NCBI GenBank assembly: GCA_001940895.1
Contig: MSGY01000023.1
Coordinates: forward strand, 62,001-126,000
Source: Christensenellaceae bacterium Phil10
Lineage (GTDB): Bacteria > Bacillota > Clostridia > Christensenellales > CAG-917
Length of the DNA: 64,000 nt
Reading direction: 5' to 3'
Shown here piece after piece: positions 41,542 to 49,909 of the stretch (within the stretch, counting starts at the first letter, position 1; each line of letters opens with the position of its first letter). A model generated the notes under the pieces. It saw only the letters and a list, made by a program, of their open reading frames with translations. It did no database searches and had not been told where the DNA came from. Made by a program: the position numbers and the translations under genes.

Positions 41542-43727
41542 TGATTGCCGAGGTAATTGTTGACATAGCCTTGTCCGAAACGGACAAAATTTTCGATTAC
41601 GCTCTTACGGACGAACTCGACGTCGGGCGTCGCGTGCTCGTGCCGTTCGGCAACAAGCAAATCGAAGGTTTTATAATAGGGCTGAAAGATTCGACCGATT
41701 ACCCCGACAAAATTAAAAACGTAATCGCCCCTCTTGACGATTTTACCGCCGTTACGCCCGAAATGATTGCGCTTATGCGCGAGTTTTCCGAAAGCAGGCA
41801 TTTAAGGTATATCGATATGCTGAGGCTTTGCCTTCCCGCAGGGCTTCGGGGCGGACAGATAAAACCGGCCACCGCGGAGTACGCAAGGTTAACGGGCGAC
41901 GCGGATACTTTTCTCGATACCATATCGTTGCGCGCAAAACAGCAACGCGCGGCGGTTTCGTATCTTAAGGAACACGGCGAGGTCAGAAAACCCGAACTGA
42001 CGAAGGCTTTCGGTAATTCTGCCGTCAACGCTCTTATCGACTGCGGTTATATCGAAATTTCTACGGTCGAGCGCCGGCGTACCCCGAAAAGTGCGGACAC
42101 GAAAAACCTTTCGCGACCCACCCTGAACGCCGACCAACAACACGCCGTCGACGAGATAATATCGGGAAAAGGCACTTTTCTTCTGCACGGCGTTACGGGA
42201 AGCGGAAAAACCGAAGTGTATATGCATTGCATAGAGGAAATGCTCTCCCGCGGGAAAAGCGCGATAATGCTTGTGCCCGAAATATCGCTGACTCCCCAGG
42301 TGTTTTCGCTTTTCAGAAACAGATTCGGCGACAGAGTTGCGATATTGCACAGCGGACTTTCTCAAGGCGAAAGATTTGACGAGTGGCGTCGTTTAAGAAA
42401 CGGCGAGGCCTGCGTGGCGGTAGGAGCGAGGTCGGCGATATTCGCACCCGTCGAGAACGTGGGAGTTATTATTATAGACGAGGAGCACGACGGAAGTTAC
42501 GTATCGGAAGGAAATCCGCGCTACGACACCGTGGACGTTGCGGAATTCAGAGCGAAGTATAACGACTGTCCCGTGATTTTAGGAAGCGCCACACCGTCGA
42601 TAGGCTCGTATTATAAAGCCGAACAAGGCGAATACAAGCTGCTCGAACTGCCTAAACGCATAAACAATCTATTGCTTCCCGAAATGGAAATCGTGAATAT
42701 GAGCGCGGAGTTGCGTCTTGGTAATCGCGACGTATTTTCGGCGGCGCTGAAGGACGCTTTGAAAAACACCGTCGAAAAAGGCGAACAGGCAATTATTTTC
42801 CTTAACCGCAGAGGCTACGCGAGTTTCATAATGTGCAAGGATTGCGGATATATCCCTAAATGCAGGGACTGCGACATCTCGCTGACTTACCACAGGGAAG
42901 ACAATCAGCTGAAATGTCACTACTGCGGCAGAAGATACGAAATGATTGAGCGCTGTCCCGTTTGCGGGAGTACGAATATCCGACAGGGACGAATAGGCAC
43001 AGAAAGAGTGGTGGCCGAAGTGAAAAAACTGTTGCCCGAAGCGCGGATTCTGCGTATGGACAACGATACGACAAACGAAAAAGGCGCCCATCAGCGTATC
43101 CTTAACGAATTTTCCGAAGGGAAAGCGGACGTACTTGTGGGAACGCAGATGATAGCTAAGGGACACGATTTTCAGAACGTGACTCTCGTTGGCATTCTCG
43201 ACGCCGATTTCAGCCTGTATCTGTCCGATTACCGCAGCAACGAAAGGACTTTTCAGCTAATTACGCAGGTTGCGGGACGGGCGGGACGCGCGGGAAAAAG
43301 CGGCAAGGTTATAATTCAGACGTATACGCCGCGCCATTACGTTTTCAGATACGCCGCGGCCTACGACTATAAAAACTTTTATTTAAAAGAAAAAAATACG
43401 AGAGAAGTTACCAAATTTCCTCCGTTTACGAATATAGTGAGGATACTCGTAACCTCGTTGTCCGATAAAAAGGCGATGGATACGGCGAGGGGAATCAACG
43501 ACAGAATAAAGGACGTAATCGCAAAATATAAAGACGATTTCGTCTATTATAAGGGAGCGAAGGCCCCTATTACGCGTATCCAGAACAAATACCGTTATCA
43601 GCTTCTGATGCGCGTCAAACCCGTCCGTTACGAGGAAATAAAACGGGAAATATTTAAAATAACGGACTGTTATAAAGGCAAAGCCCTGTGGGTGTTTACC
43701 GAACTTGACCCGCAGACTTTAATCTGA
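41541..43727 (+). CDS. priA: Primosomal protein N' (replication restart helicase PriA)
   Basis: A 728-residue superfamily 2 helicase that reloads the replisome at stalled forks. It has the N-terminal 3'-DNA-binding domain (AEVIVDIALSETDKIFDYAL), Walker A LHGVTGSGKTEVYMH, DEEH box IIIDEEHDGSY, and eight zinc cysteines (CKDCGYIPKCRDC, CHYCGRRYEMIERCPVC). GTQMIAKGHDFQNVTLVGIL and TQVAGRAGRAGKSGKVIIQT complete the helicase core. ATG 41541 is preferred to the TTG just before it. Coupled to coaBC. Confidence 0.97.
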   Translation: MIAEVIVDIALSETDKIFDYALTDELDVGRRVLVPFGNKQIEGFIIGLKDSTDYPDKIKNVIAPLDDFTAVTPEMIALMREFSESRHLRYIDMLRLCLPAGLRGGQIKPATAEYARLTGDADTFLDTISLRAKQQRAAVSYLKEHGEVRKPELTKAFGNSAVNALIDCGYIEISTVERRRTPKSADTKNLSRPTLNADQQHAVDEIISGKGTFLLHGVTGSGKTEVYMHCIEEMLSRGKSAIMLVPEISLTPQVFSLFRNRFGDRVAILHSGLSQGERFDEWRRLRNGEACVAVGARSAIFAPVENVGVIIIDEEHDGSYVSEGNPRYDTVDVAEFRAKYNDCPVILGSATPSIGSYYKAEQGEYKLLELPKRINNLLLPEMEIVNMSAELRLGNRDVFSAALKDALKNTVEKGEQAIIFLNRRGYASFIMCKDCGYIPKCRDCDISLTYHREDNQLKCHYCGRRYEMIERCPVCGSTNIRQGRIGTERVVAEVKKLLPEARILRMDNDTTNEKGAHQRILNEFSEGKADVLVGTQMIAKGHDFQNVTLVGILDADFSLYLSDYRSNERTFQLITQVAGRAGRAGKSGKVIIQTYTPRHYVFRYAAAYDYKNFYLKEKNTREVTKFPPFTNIVRILVTSLSDKKAMDTARGINDRIKDVIAKYKDDFVYYKGAKAPITRIQNKYRYQLLMRVKPVRYEEIKREIFKITDCYKGKALWVFTELDPQTLI

Positions 43728-43776
43728 CAATACGTCGGATATACGAAAGAAAATATCAACTCGGAAAGAGGTTAAT

Positions 43777-44235
43777 ATGGCTATAAGACAAATCACAATC
43801 GACGGGGACCCCGTGCTTCGCAAAAAGTGCCGTCCCGTTACCGAATTCAACGAAAGACTTCACGTTCTTATCGACGATATGTGGGAAACAATGTACAAAG
43901 CCGACGGAGTAGGTCTTGCCGCGCCGCAGGTCAACGTGCTGAGACGTATCGCCGTGGTCGACCCCGAGGACGGCAACAAATACGAACTCGTCAATCCCGT
44001 TATCGTAAAAAGCGAGGGATTTCAGGTCGGACAGGAAGGGTGTCTTTCCATTCCCGGTTTCAACTGCAACGTGCGCAGGCCGTATAAAATATCGGTCGAG
44101 GCGCAGGACAGAAACGGCAATCGGGTAAAATACGACGTCGAGGGTTTCCCGGCGGTAGTTTTCTGCCACGAAATAGACCATCTCGACGGTATCCTTTTTA
44201 AAGATAAACGCACCGAAGAGGAGCCTACGAGATAA
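43777..44235 (+). CDS. def: Peptide deformylase
   Basis: A 152-residue metalloenzyme that removes the formyl group from nascent proteins. All three motifs are present: GVGLAAPQV, EGCLSIPG (metal Cys) and CHEIDHLDGILF (two metal His and catalytic Glu). The short form suits a type 1 enzyme. GAAAGAGGT precedes the ATG. It is one base from fmt, so deformylation and formylation enzymes are made together. Confidence 0.98.
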   Translation: MAIRQITIDGDPVLRKKCRPVTEFNERLHVLIDDMWETMYKADGVGLAAPQVNVLRRIAVVDPEDGNKYELVNPVIVKSEGFQVGQEGCLSIPGFNCNVRRPYKISVEAQDRNGNRVKYDVEGFPAVVFCHEIDHLDGILFKDKRTEEEPTR

Positions 44236-44236
44236 C

Positions 44237-45160
44237 ATGAAAGTGGTTTTTATGGGTACGCCCGATTTTGCTGTGCCGTGTCTCGAAACACTTACGCAAA
44301 GCCGACATAAAGTTATTGCCGTCGTTACTCAACCCGACCGGCCGCGAAACCGCGGACAAGTTACGTTTTGTCCCGTTAAGGAGCGCGCGCTTGAACTCGG
44401 TATTCCCGTTCTGCAATACGAGAAGGTAAGCAGAGAAGGCGTCGACGATATCCGCGCGCTTAATCCCGACGTCATCGTTACCGCGGCTTTCGGACAGATG
44501 CTTTCGTGCGAATTTCTGGAAATAGCGCCATACGGCGTTATAAACGTGCATGCTTCGTTACTTCCGAAATACCGCGGAAGTTCGCCCATTCAATGGGCGG
44601 TGATTAACGGCGAAACCGAAACGGGTATAACCATAATGAAAACCGCTTATAAAATGGACAGCGGCGATATAATCACGCAGAAAGAAGTTGCGATAGGCGA
44701 GGACGAAACCGCCGGCGAACTTTTTGAAAAACTGTCTCGTGCGGGGGCGCCCGAACTGGTGAAGGCGCTTGACCTGCTTGAGGACGGTAAAGCGACGTTT
44801 ACGCCGCAGGACGAAAGCAAAGCAACCTATTTTCCCATGCTTAAAAAAGAGGACGGAGAAGTTGATTTTTCGCTTCCGGCGCACGACGTCGTATGCAGAA
44901 TCAGGGGATTTAATCCGTGGCCGTCGGCATTTACCTCGGCAGGCGGCAAAAGAATTAAAATTTTCAAGGCTGCCGTTGTGGAAGGGAAAGGGAAACCCGG
45001 CGAAGTAATTGCGGCAGAGCGCGACGGTATAACGGTTGCGTGCGGCGATAACGCTGTAAAAATTACCGAATTGCAGCCCGAGAACGGCAAAAAAATGAGC
45101 GCGAGAGACTATCTTGCGGGACATAAAATCACGGTCGGTACGGTTTTCGGAAATGTCTGA
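44237..45160 (+). CDS. fmt: Methionyl-tRNA formyltransferase
   Basis: A 307-residue enzyme that formylates initiator Met-tRNA. Motifs are VVFMGTPDFAVPCLETL, VTQPDRPRNRGQ, the catalytic VINVHASLLPKYRGSSPIQW, AVINGETETGITIMKTAYKM (then DSGDII) and a C-terminal OB-like domain. The ribosome binding site lies in the end of def. It overlaps rsmB by eight bases. Confidence 0.97.
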   Translation: MKVVFMGTPDFAVPCLETLTQSRHKVIAVVTQPDRPRNRGQVTFCPVKERALELGIPVLQYEKVSREGVDDIRALNPDVIVTAAFGQMLSCEFLEIAPYGVINVHASLLPKYRGSSPIQWAVINGETETGITIMKTAYKMDSGDIITQKEVAIGEDETAGELFEKLSRAGAPELVKALDLLEDGKATFTPQDESKATYFPMLKKEDGEVDFSLPAHDVVCRIRGFNPWPSAFTSAGGKRIKIFKAAVVEGKGKPGEVIAAERDGITVACGDNAVKITELQPENGKKMSARDYLAGHKITVGTVFGNV

Positions 45161-46397
45161 TTATCTTTACGAAAGTTATAAAATACTCGACAGAGTTTTT
45201 CGCGACAAAGCGTACGGAGGCGAAACTCTTTACAAAGCCCTCGAAAACGCCGAAAACGCCGACGTAGTTTACCGGATAGTAATGGGTGTGCTTGAAAGAA
45301 ACGAGGAACTCGATTATATCGTTTCCGCGCTTACCGAAAAGCGTCCGAAAAATGCAGTGTCGATTATCCTGAAACAGGGCATATATTGCCTGAAATATAT
45401 GGATTCTCTGCCCGACTACGCCGTTGTGAACAACAGCGTGCAACTGACGAAACGCATAGGTAAATCGTCGCTTGCGGGATTCGTCAACGCCGTGCTGAAA
45501 GGCGCGCGCGACGGAAAATACGAATTGCCGTCGGGAGACGGGGAAGAGGCGTTGGCGATAAAATACAATAAGCCTGCGTGGATTGTCCGGAAAGTGATTT
45601 CGGATTACGGACGGGAAACGGGCGGAAAAATACTGTCCGAAAAACCGTTCGACGGCGTACATTTAAGGACAAATTCGCTGATTTACAACGACCAACGGTT
45701 CGAACGGGATATGAAAGATAACGGCGAACGGTATGAAAAAACCGCCACCGGTTATATTGCGAAAATATCACCGTTGTTGAAAAAACTGTTTATCGAGGGA
45801 AGAATTACTTATCAGTCGTATACGTCGACGCTTGCCGTCAAGGCGCTGGACGTTTCCGACGGAATGAAGGTTCTTGACGTTTGCTCGGCTCCCGGAGGGA
45901 AAGCGGTGCTTATCGCCGAGAAAAATCCTTCGGCCGAAGTTACCGCCTGCGATATTCACGCCCACCGCGTCGGACTCATAGGCGCGTACGCAAGAAGAAT
46001 GCACGTCGATAACGTGAAACCCACTCTTGCCGACGGCACGCAATTCAATAAGCAATGGGAGAGTGCTTTCGACAGAGTACTCGTCGACGCGCCTTGCAGC
46101 GCTTCGGGCATTATGAGAAAACATCCCGATATTCTGCTTAATCGTAAACCCGAAGACGTTATCTCGCTGAAAAACTTGCAGAAGAAGATTTTGCATAACG
46201 CGGCAAAATACGTTAAAAGCGGCGGATTGCTCGTATACGGCACCTGCTCGGTTTTCAAGGAAGAAAACGAAGAAAACGTAGCGGATTTTCTGAAAAACGA
46301 AAATGAATTCGAACTGTTTCCGTCCGACTGTGACGGACAATATATTCCCGACGGATACGTCGACGGGTTTTATATCCGAAGAATGAGGCGCAAATGA
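45153..46397 (+). CDS. rsmB: 16S rRNA (cytosine-967-C5)-methyltransferase RsmB
   Basis: A 414-residue enzyme with an N-terminal NusB-like RNA-binding domain (about residues 1-130) and a Rossmann methyltransferase domain: LDVCSAPGGKAVLIAEKNPS (SAM site), VLVDAPCSASGIMRKHPDIL (catalytic Cys) and YGTCSVFKEENEENV (second Cys). The ATG at 45153 has a poor ribosome binding site and overlaps fmt, so translation probably depends on termination of fmt. The end overlaps rlmN by four bases. Confidence 0.95.
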   Translation: MSDYLYESYKILDRVFRDKAYGGETLYKALENAENADVVYRIVMGVLERNEELDYIVSALTEKRPKNAVSIILKQGIYCLKYMDSLPDYAVVNNSVQLTKRIGKSSLAGFVNAVLKGARDGKYELPSGDGEEALAIKYNKPAWIVRKVISDYGRETGGKILSEKPFDGVHLRTNSLIYNDQRFERDMKDNGERYEKTATGYIAKISPLLKKLFIEGRITYQSYTSTLAVKALDVSDGMKVLDVCSAPGGKAVLIAEKNPSAEVTACDIHAHRVGLIGAYARRMHVDNVKPTLADGTQFNKQWESAFDRVLVDAPCSASGIMRKHPDILLNRKPEDVISLKNLQKKILHNAAKYVKSGGLLVYGTCSVFKEENEENVADFLKNENEFELFPSDCDGQYIPDGYVDGFYIRRMRRK

Positions 46398-47425
46398 AAA
46401 CGGCATTATCGGGTTTCGATACCGAAGGTCTTAAAAAAGTTCTGGCGGATTGCGGACAACCGCCATATCGCGCAAAACAACTGCGCGAATGGGTTAATCG
46501 CGCCGTTTCTTTTGATAAAATGTCTAATTTGCCAAAACCGCTTATTGCGACTCTTTCGGAAAAATACTCGGTTACGGGCGTTGAGATAATAAAAAAACTT
46601 ATAAGTCGCGACGGTACGGTGAAATATCTTTTCGCGCTCGGAGACGGCAACGTCGTCGAGGGCGTGTTAATGCGTTATAAGTACGGCAACACCCTTTGCA
46701 TATCGACGCAGGTCGGTTGCAGGATGGGCTGCGATTTCTGCGCGTCGGGAATCGACGGCCTTATCAGAAATCTTACGGCGGGCGAAATTCTGGGCGAGGT
46801 GCTGGAAGTAAATCGCGACGAGGGCGGCACGCCCGAAAAGCGCGCCGTTACGAACGTAGTGCTTATGGGCAGCGGCGAGCCGCTCGACAATTACGACAAC
46901 GTTACGTCTTTCTTAAGACTTCTGAACGATAAAGAGGGACTCAATATCAGCGAAAGAAACGTTTCGCTTTCTACCTGCGGAATAACCGATAATATCAAAC
47001 GACTTGCCGACGACGGCTTTTCGGTAACGCTTACGATATCGCTGCACGCGGCGGACGACGAAACGCGCAAAAGAATCATGCCTACCGCAAACAAATACAA
47101 AATTGCGGACATTGTTTCGGCTGCAAAATATTATTTCGAAAAGACGGGAAGGCGGTATATTTTCGAATATTCGCTGATAAAAGGCGTCAACGACGGAAAA
47201 GACAATATGCTTGCGCTTGCGAAACTTCTTAAAGGTCTGCCTTGCCACGTCAATCTCATAAGGCTGAATTACGTTAAGGAAAAGGGCCTTAAAGGCTCGG
47301 ACAATGCCGAAGAGATGAAAAAAATTCTCGAAAACGAGGGAATATCGGCAACGGTCAGAAGGACGATGGGAAGCGATATCGACGGCGCGTGCGGACAACT
47401 GAGACGGAGATTTCTGAATGATTGA
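46394..47425 (+). CDS. rlmN: 23S rRNA/tRNA adenine-C2 methyltransferase RlmN
   Basis: A 343-residue radical SAM enzyme that methylates A2503 of 23S rRNA and A37 of some tRNAs. The cluster motif is CRMGCDFCASG. QPPYRAKQLREWVNRA at the start, VLMGSGEPLDNYDNV, LSTCGITDNIKRLADDGF, SLHAADDETRKRIMPTANKY, INDGKDN-like VNDGKDNMLAL and the C-terminal Cys in GACGQLRRRF support the call. In Bacillus prpC and prkC follow; here rsgA follows directly with an eight-base overlap. Confidence 0.97.
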   Translation: MKTALSGFDTEGLKKVLADCGQPPYRAKQLREWVNRAVSFDKMSNLPKPLIATLSEKYSVTGVEIIKKLISRDGTVKYLFALGDGNVVEGVLMRYKYGNTLCISTQVGCRMGCDFCASGIDGLIRNLTAGEILGEVLEVNRDEGGTPEKRAVTNVVLMGSGEPLDNYDNVTSFLRLLNDKEGLNISERNVSLSTCGITDNIKRLADDGFSVTLTISLHAADDETRKRIMPTANKYKIADIVSAAKYYFEKTGRRYIFEYSLIKGVNDGKDNMLALAKLLKGLPCHVNLIRLNYVKEKGLKGSDNAEEMKKILENEGISATVRRTMGSDIDGACGQLRRRFLND

Positions 47426-48290
47426 AGGCGTTGTGATTAAAGGAGTGGCGTCACGTTTTACGACGGATACCGAGGAGGGAATAAAGGAGTGTTTTGCCCG
47501 CGGTAAACTGAAAAAGGACGGCGATATCCGCGTAGGCGACAGGGTTTTAATCCAAAAAGAAGGCAAAGATTTCGTCATCACGAAAGTGCTTGAACGAAAA
47601 AACCGACTGATAAGACCTTACGTTGCGAACGTCGATTTATGTTTTATCGTGATAGCGCCCGTGCCCGCGCCCGATTTTATGCTTGTCGATAAAATTATCG
47701 TCAATGCGAGAATGAACGGTATAACGCCCGTAATTATTGTAAATAAAACGGATATTGCCGACGAACGGTTTTTAAACGGCGTCGAAAACGATTATAATAA
47801 CGTTGCAAAGGTCCTAAGGACAAGCGCGCTTACGGGACTTAATAAAGACGTTATCCTTGAAATGTCAAAAGGTAAAACGGCGTGTCTTGCGGGACAGTCC
47901 GCAGTCGGAAAATCCAGCCTTATGAATGCGCTGCTCGGCGCCGACAAGCAGGAAACGGGCGGACTTTCCAAAAAAACGGAAAGAGGAAGACATACCACAA
48001 GACAGTCCGAAATACTTAAAATCGGAGACGCGAGAATAATTGATACGTGCGGTTTTTCGATGCTGGAATTGCCCGAAGACTTTCGTCCGCAGGACCTCGT
48101 TTATTATTACGAAGAGTTTGCCGATTACGCCCTCGGCTGCAGATTCAGAACGGGATGCACCCACGTTTCGGAGCCCGACTGCGCCGTGCGGAAGGCCGTT
48201 AACGAAAACAAAATTTCCAAAAACCGATACGAAAGGTATTGCGTATTATACAGCGAACTGAAAGAAAAATGGAGGAAGCGATATGAGTAA
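47418..48290 (+). CDS. rsgA: Small-subunit ribosome biogenesis GTPase RsgA
   Basis: A 290-residue circularly permuted GTPase that checks late 30S maturation. It has an N-terminal OB fold, G4 VIIVNKTDI, G1 LAGQSAVGKSSLMNALLG, G2-like RGRHTTRQSE, G3 IIDTCGFSML and the zinc site CRFRTGCTHVSEPDC. The order of G motifs (G4 before G1) is the family hallmark. It overlaps rlmN and rpe by eight bases each. Confidence 0.96.
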   Translation: MIEGVVIKGVASRFTTDTEEGIKECFARGKLKKDGDIRVGDRVLIQKEGKDFVITKVLERKNRLIRPYVANVDLCFIVIAPVPAPDFMLVDKIIVNARMNGITPVIIVNKTDIADERFLNGVENDYNNVAKVLRTSALTGLNKDVILEMSKGKTACLAGQSAVGKSSLMNALLGADKQETGGLSKKTERGRHTTRQSEILKIGDARIIDTCGFSMLELPEDFRPQDLVYYYEEFADYALGCRFRTGCTHVSEPDCAVRKAVNENKISKNRYERYCVLYSELKEKWRKRYE

Positions 48291-48930
48291 AGTTAAAGTT
48301 GCGCCGAGCATACTGTCGGCCGATTTCGCAAGGATGGGCGAGGCCGTCCGGAATCTTGACAAATGGAATGCGGACCTTATTCACTGCGACGTTATGGACG
48401 GCGTTTTCGTGCCTAACATAACCTTCGGTATGGATATGATTAAGGCTTTGCGAAAATGCACAAACGGCATTTTAGACGTACATCTTATGATAGTAAAACC
48501 CGAAAAGTACATACCGCAGTTTATCGCGGCGGGCGCAGACACGGTAACTTTTCATCCCGACGCGTCCGATGACGTGAGAGGCGCGCTTACCGTGATAAAA
48601 GACGCGGGAAAGAAATGCGGACTCGTGCTTAATCCCGATAAACCTCTTTCTATGATAGAGCCCTATCTCGATATAATCGACATCGTGATAATAATGGGCG
48701 TGTACGCGGGATTCGGCGGACAGTCGTTCATACCCGAGACTCTCGACAAAATAAGGGAAGCGAAAAAACTTATCGGAAACAGAAATATCGAAATCGAAAT
48801 GGACGGCGGGGCGTGTCCCGATAATTTTGCAAAACTTGCCGAGGCCGGCACCGATATAATAGTTGCGGGCAGCGCGGTTTTCAAAGCGGCGGACCCTGCC
48901 GCGGTAATAAAACAAATACACAGCATTTAA
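48283..48930 (+). CDS. rpe: Ribulose-phosphate 3-epimerase
   Basis: A 215-residue TIM barrel of the pentose phosphate pathway. Motifs are VAPSILSADFARM, IHCDVMDGVFVPNITFG, LDVHLMIVKPEKYIPQFIAA and MDGGACPDNFAKLAEAGTDI with IVAGSAVF. The loop usually written VNPGFGGQ reads GVYAGFGGQSF here, losing the Asn-Pro pair; the phosphate-binding Gly residues remain. It ends the conserved rlmN-rsgA-rpe block. Confidence 0.96.
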   Translation: MSKVKVAPSILSADFARMGEAVRNLDKWNADLIHCDVMDGVFVPNITFGMDMIKALRKCTNGILDVHLMIVKPEKYIPQFIAAGADTVTFHPDASDDVRGALTVIKDAGKKCGLVLNPDKPLSMIEPYLDIIDIVIIMGVYAGFGGQSFIPETLDKIREAKKLIGNRNIEIEMDGGACPDNFAKLAEAGTDIIVAGSAVFKAADPAAVIKQIHSI

Positions 48931-48942
48931 AGGAGATTTGAA

Positions 48943-49278
48943 ATGTCGGACATCGAAAAAGAAAAACTCGAAGAAAATTACAACCTCGACGAAGATTTCG
49001 AGGATGAAGAAGAAATTATCACTCTTTACAACGAGACGGCGAAAAAGGACGAGGATTTCCGCGTGGTCTGGTATCTCGAGGACGGCGACAGAAGTTACGT
49101 TCTGCTTAACCCCGTGGAGCCCAGTGATGATATCGCGGAGGACGAAGTGCTTATCTGCGAATACGGCGAGACGGAAAACGGCGAGGAATTCGTCGAACCC
49201 GTTGAGGACGAAAGCGAACTCGACCGCATTTATAACCTTTACGTCAGGGAATACGAAGAGGCCTGCAAGGAAGATTGA
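48943..49278 (+). CDS. DUF1292 domain-containing protein
   Basis: A 111-residue very acidic protein (IITLYNETAKKDEDFRVVWY; RSYVLLNPVEPSDDIAEDEV; RIYNLYVREYEE), matching the small DUF1292 family common in Firmicutes. Function is unknown. The N-terminal 25 residues are almost all charged. AAAGGAGA precedes the ATG and it follows rpe by 12 bases, so it is probably in the same transcript. The 220-bp gap after it holds the rplS promoter and leader. Confidence 0.85.
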   Translation: MSDIEKEKLEENYNLDEDFEDEEEIITLYNETAKKDEDFRVVWYLEDGDRSYVLLNPVEPSDDIAEDEVLICEYGETENGEEFVEPVEDESELDRIYNLYVREYEEACKED

Positions 49279-49383
49279 CGTTTTCAATGCGTTTTTTGCA
49301 TAGTTCAGGGCGTTTTCACGCGGCGTATTTATATAAAATATATAAAAAAGGCCGATTTTTGTTTAAAAATGCCCGAAAAACGC

Positions 49384-49412
49384 TTGTCGGTTTTGCATTT
49401 ATATGGTAAACT
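49384..49412 (+). promoter_or_regulatory. Promoter of rplS
   Basis: TTGTCG (49384-49389), a 17-bp spacer and TAAACT (49407-49412) with an extended TGG. Predicted start near 49419, giving a leader of about 80 bases. Confidence 0.68.
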
Positions 49413-49430
49413 CTTTGAGTATGACTTCGG

Positions 49431-49468
49431 GCGGTCCTCTGTTACGGACAATTCGGGAACACGAACGC
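49431..49468 (+). ncRNA. Ribosomal protein L19 leader (candidate)
   Basis: A small three-way junction can be drawn: GCG (49431-49433) with CGC (49466-49468), GTCC (49434-49437) with GGAC (49446-49449), and TTCG (49452-49455) with CGAA (49462-49465). It lies in the 5' leader of rplS, where Firmicutes carry the L19 autoregulatory leader. The fit to that family is by position and shape; the stems are short. Confidence 0.55.
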
Positions 49469-49498
49469 TTAGTTTAATTTATCGGAGGTAAAGTCACA

Positions 49499-49846
49499 AT
49501 GAGCAATGTTATTGATTTAATCGAAAGCGAAGGTATCAGAAAAGATATTCCCGATTTCCAGGCCGGCGACACCGTCAGAGTGTTCGTTAAAGTCGTCGAG
49601 GGCAACCGCGAACGTTTACAGGCTTACGAAGGTCTCGTAATCGCAAGAAAGAACGGCGGCATCCGCGAGACGTTCACCGTAAGACGTATTTCCTACGGCG
49701 TAGGCGTCGAACGTACGTTCCCCCTTCATTCGCCGAAAATCGACCACATCGAAATAGTGCGTTACGGCAAAGTACGCCGCGCCAAACTGTACTATATCCG
49801 CGAACTCAAAGGCAAGGCCGCAAAAGTCGAAGAAATCAGAAAGTAA
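49499..49846 (+). CDS. rplS: 50S ribosomal protein L19
   Basis: A 115-residue ribosomal protein at the 30S/50S interface, collinear with L19 ([20 protein letters not shown] followed by [33 protein letters not shown], then [20 protein letters not shown] and [11 protein letters not shown]). ATCGGAGGTAAAG precedes the ATG. Unlike Bacillus it is not next to trmD or rimM but has its own promoter, leader and terminator. Confidence 0.98.
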   Translation: MSNVIDLIESEGIRKDIPDFQAGDTVRVFVKVVEGNRERLQAYEGLVIARKNGGIRETFTVRRISYGVGVERTFPLHSPKIDHIEIVRYGKVRRAKLYYIRELKGKAAKVEEIRK

Positions 49847-49862
49847 TATCGTTAAAAATAAG

Positions 49863-49892
49863 TTGCAGTTTGCCTTGGCAGACTGCAATTTT
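49863..49892 (+). terminator. Intrinsic terminator of rplS
   Basis: TTGCAGTTTGCC (49863-49874) pairs with GGCAGACTGCAA (49877-49888), with one T-G wobble and a tight loop, followed by TTTT. Confidence 0.8.
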
Positions 49893-49909
49893 GCTATATT
49901 GAGGACTGT

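Noticed and set aside
49321-49400. Weak inverted repeat after the DUF1292 gene as a terminator
   Set aside because: The stem needs a bulge and overlaps the -35 region of the rplS promoter; pairing is too poor to call.
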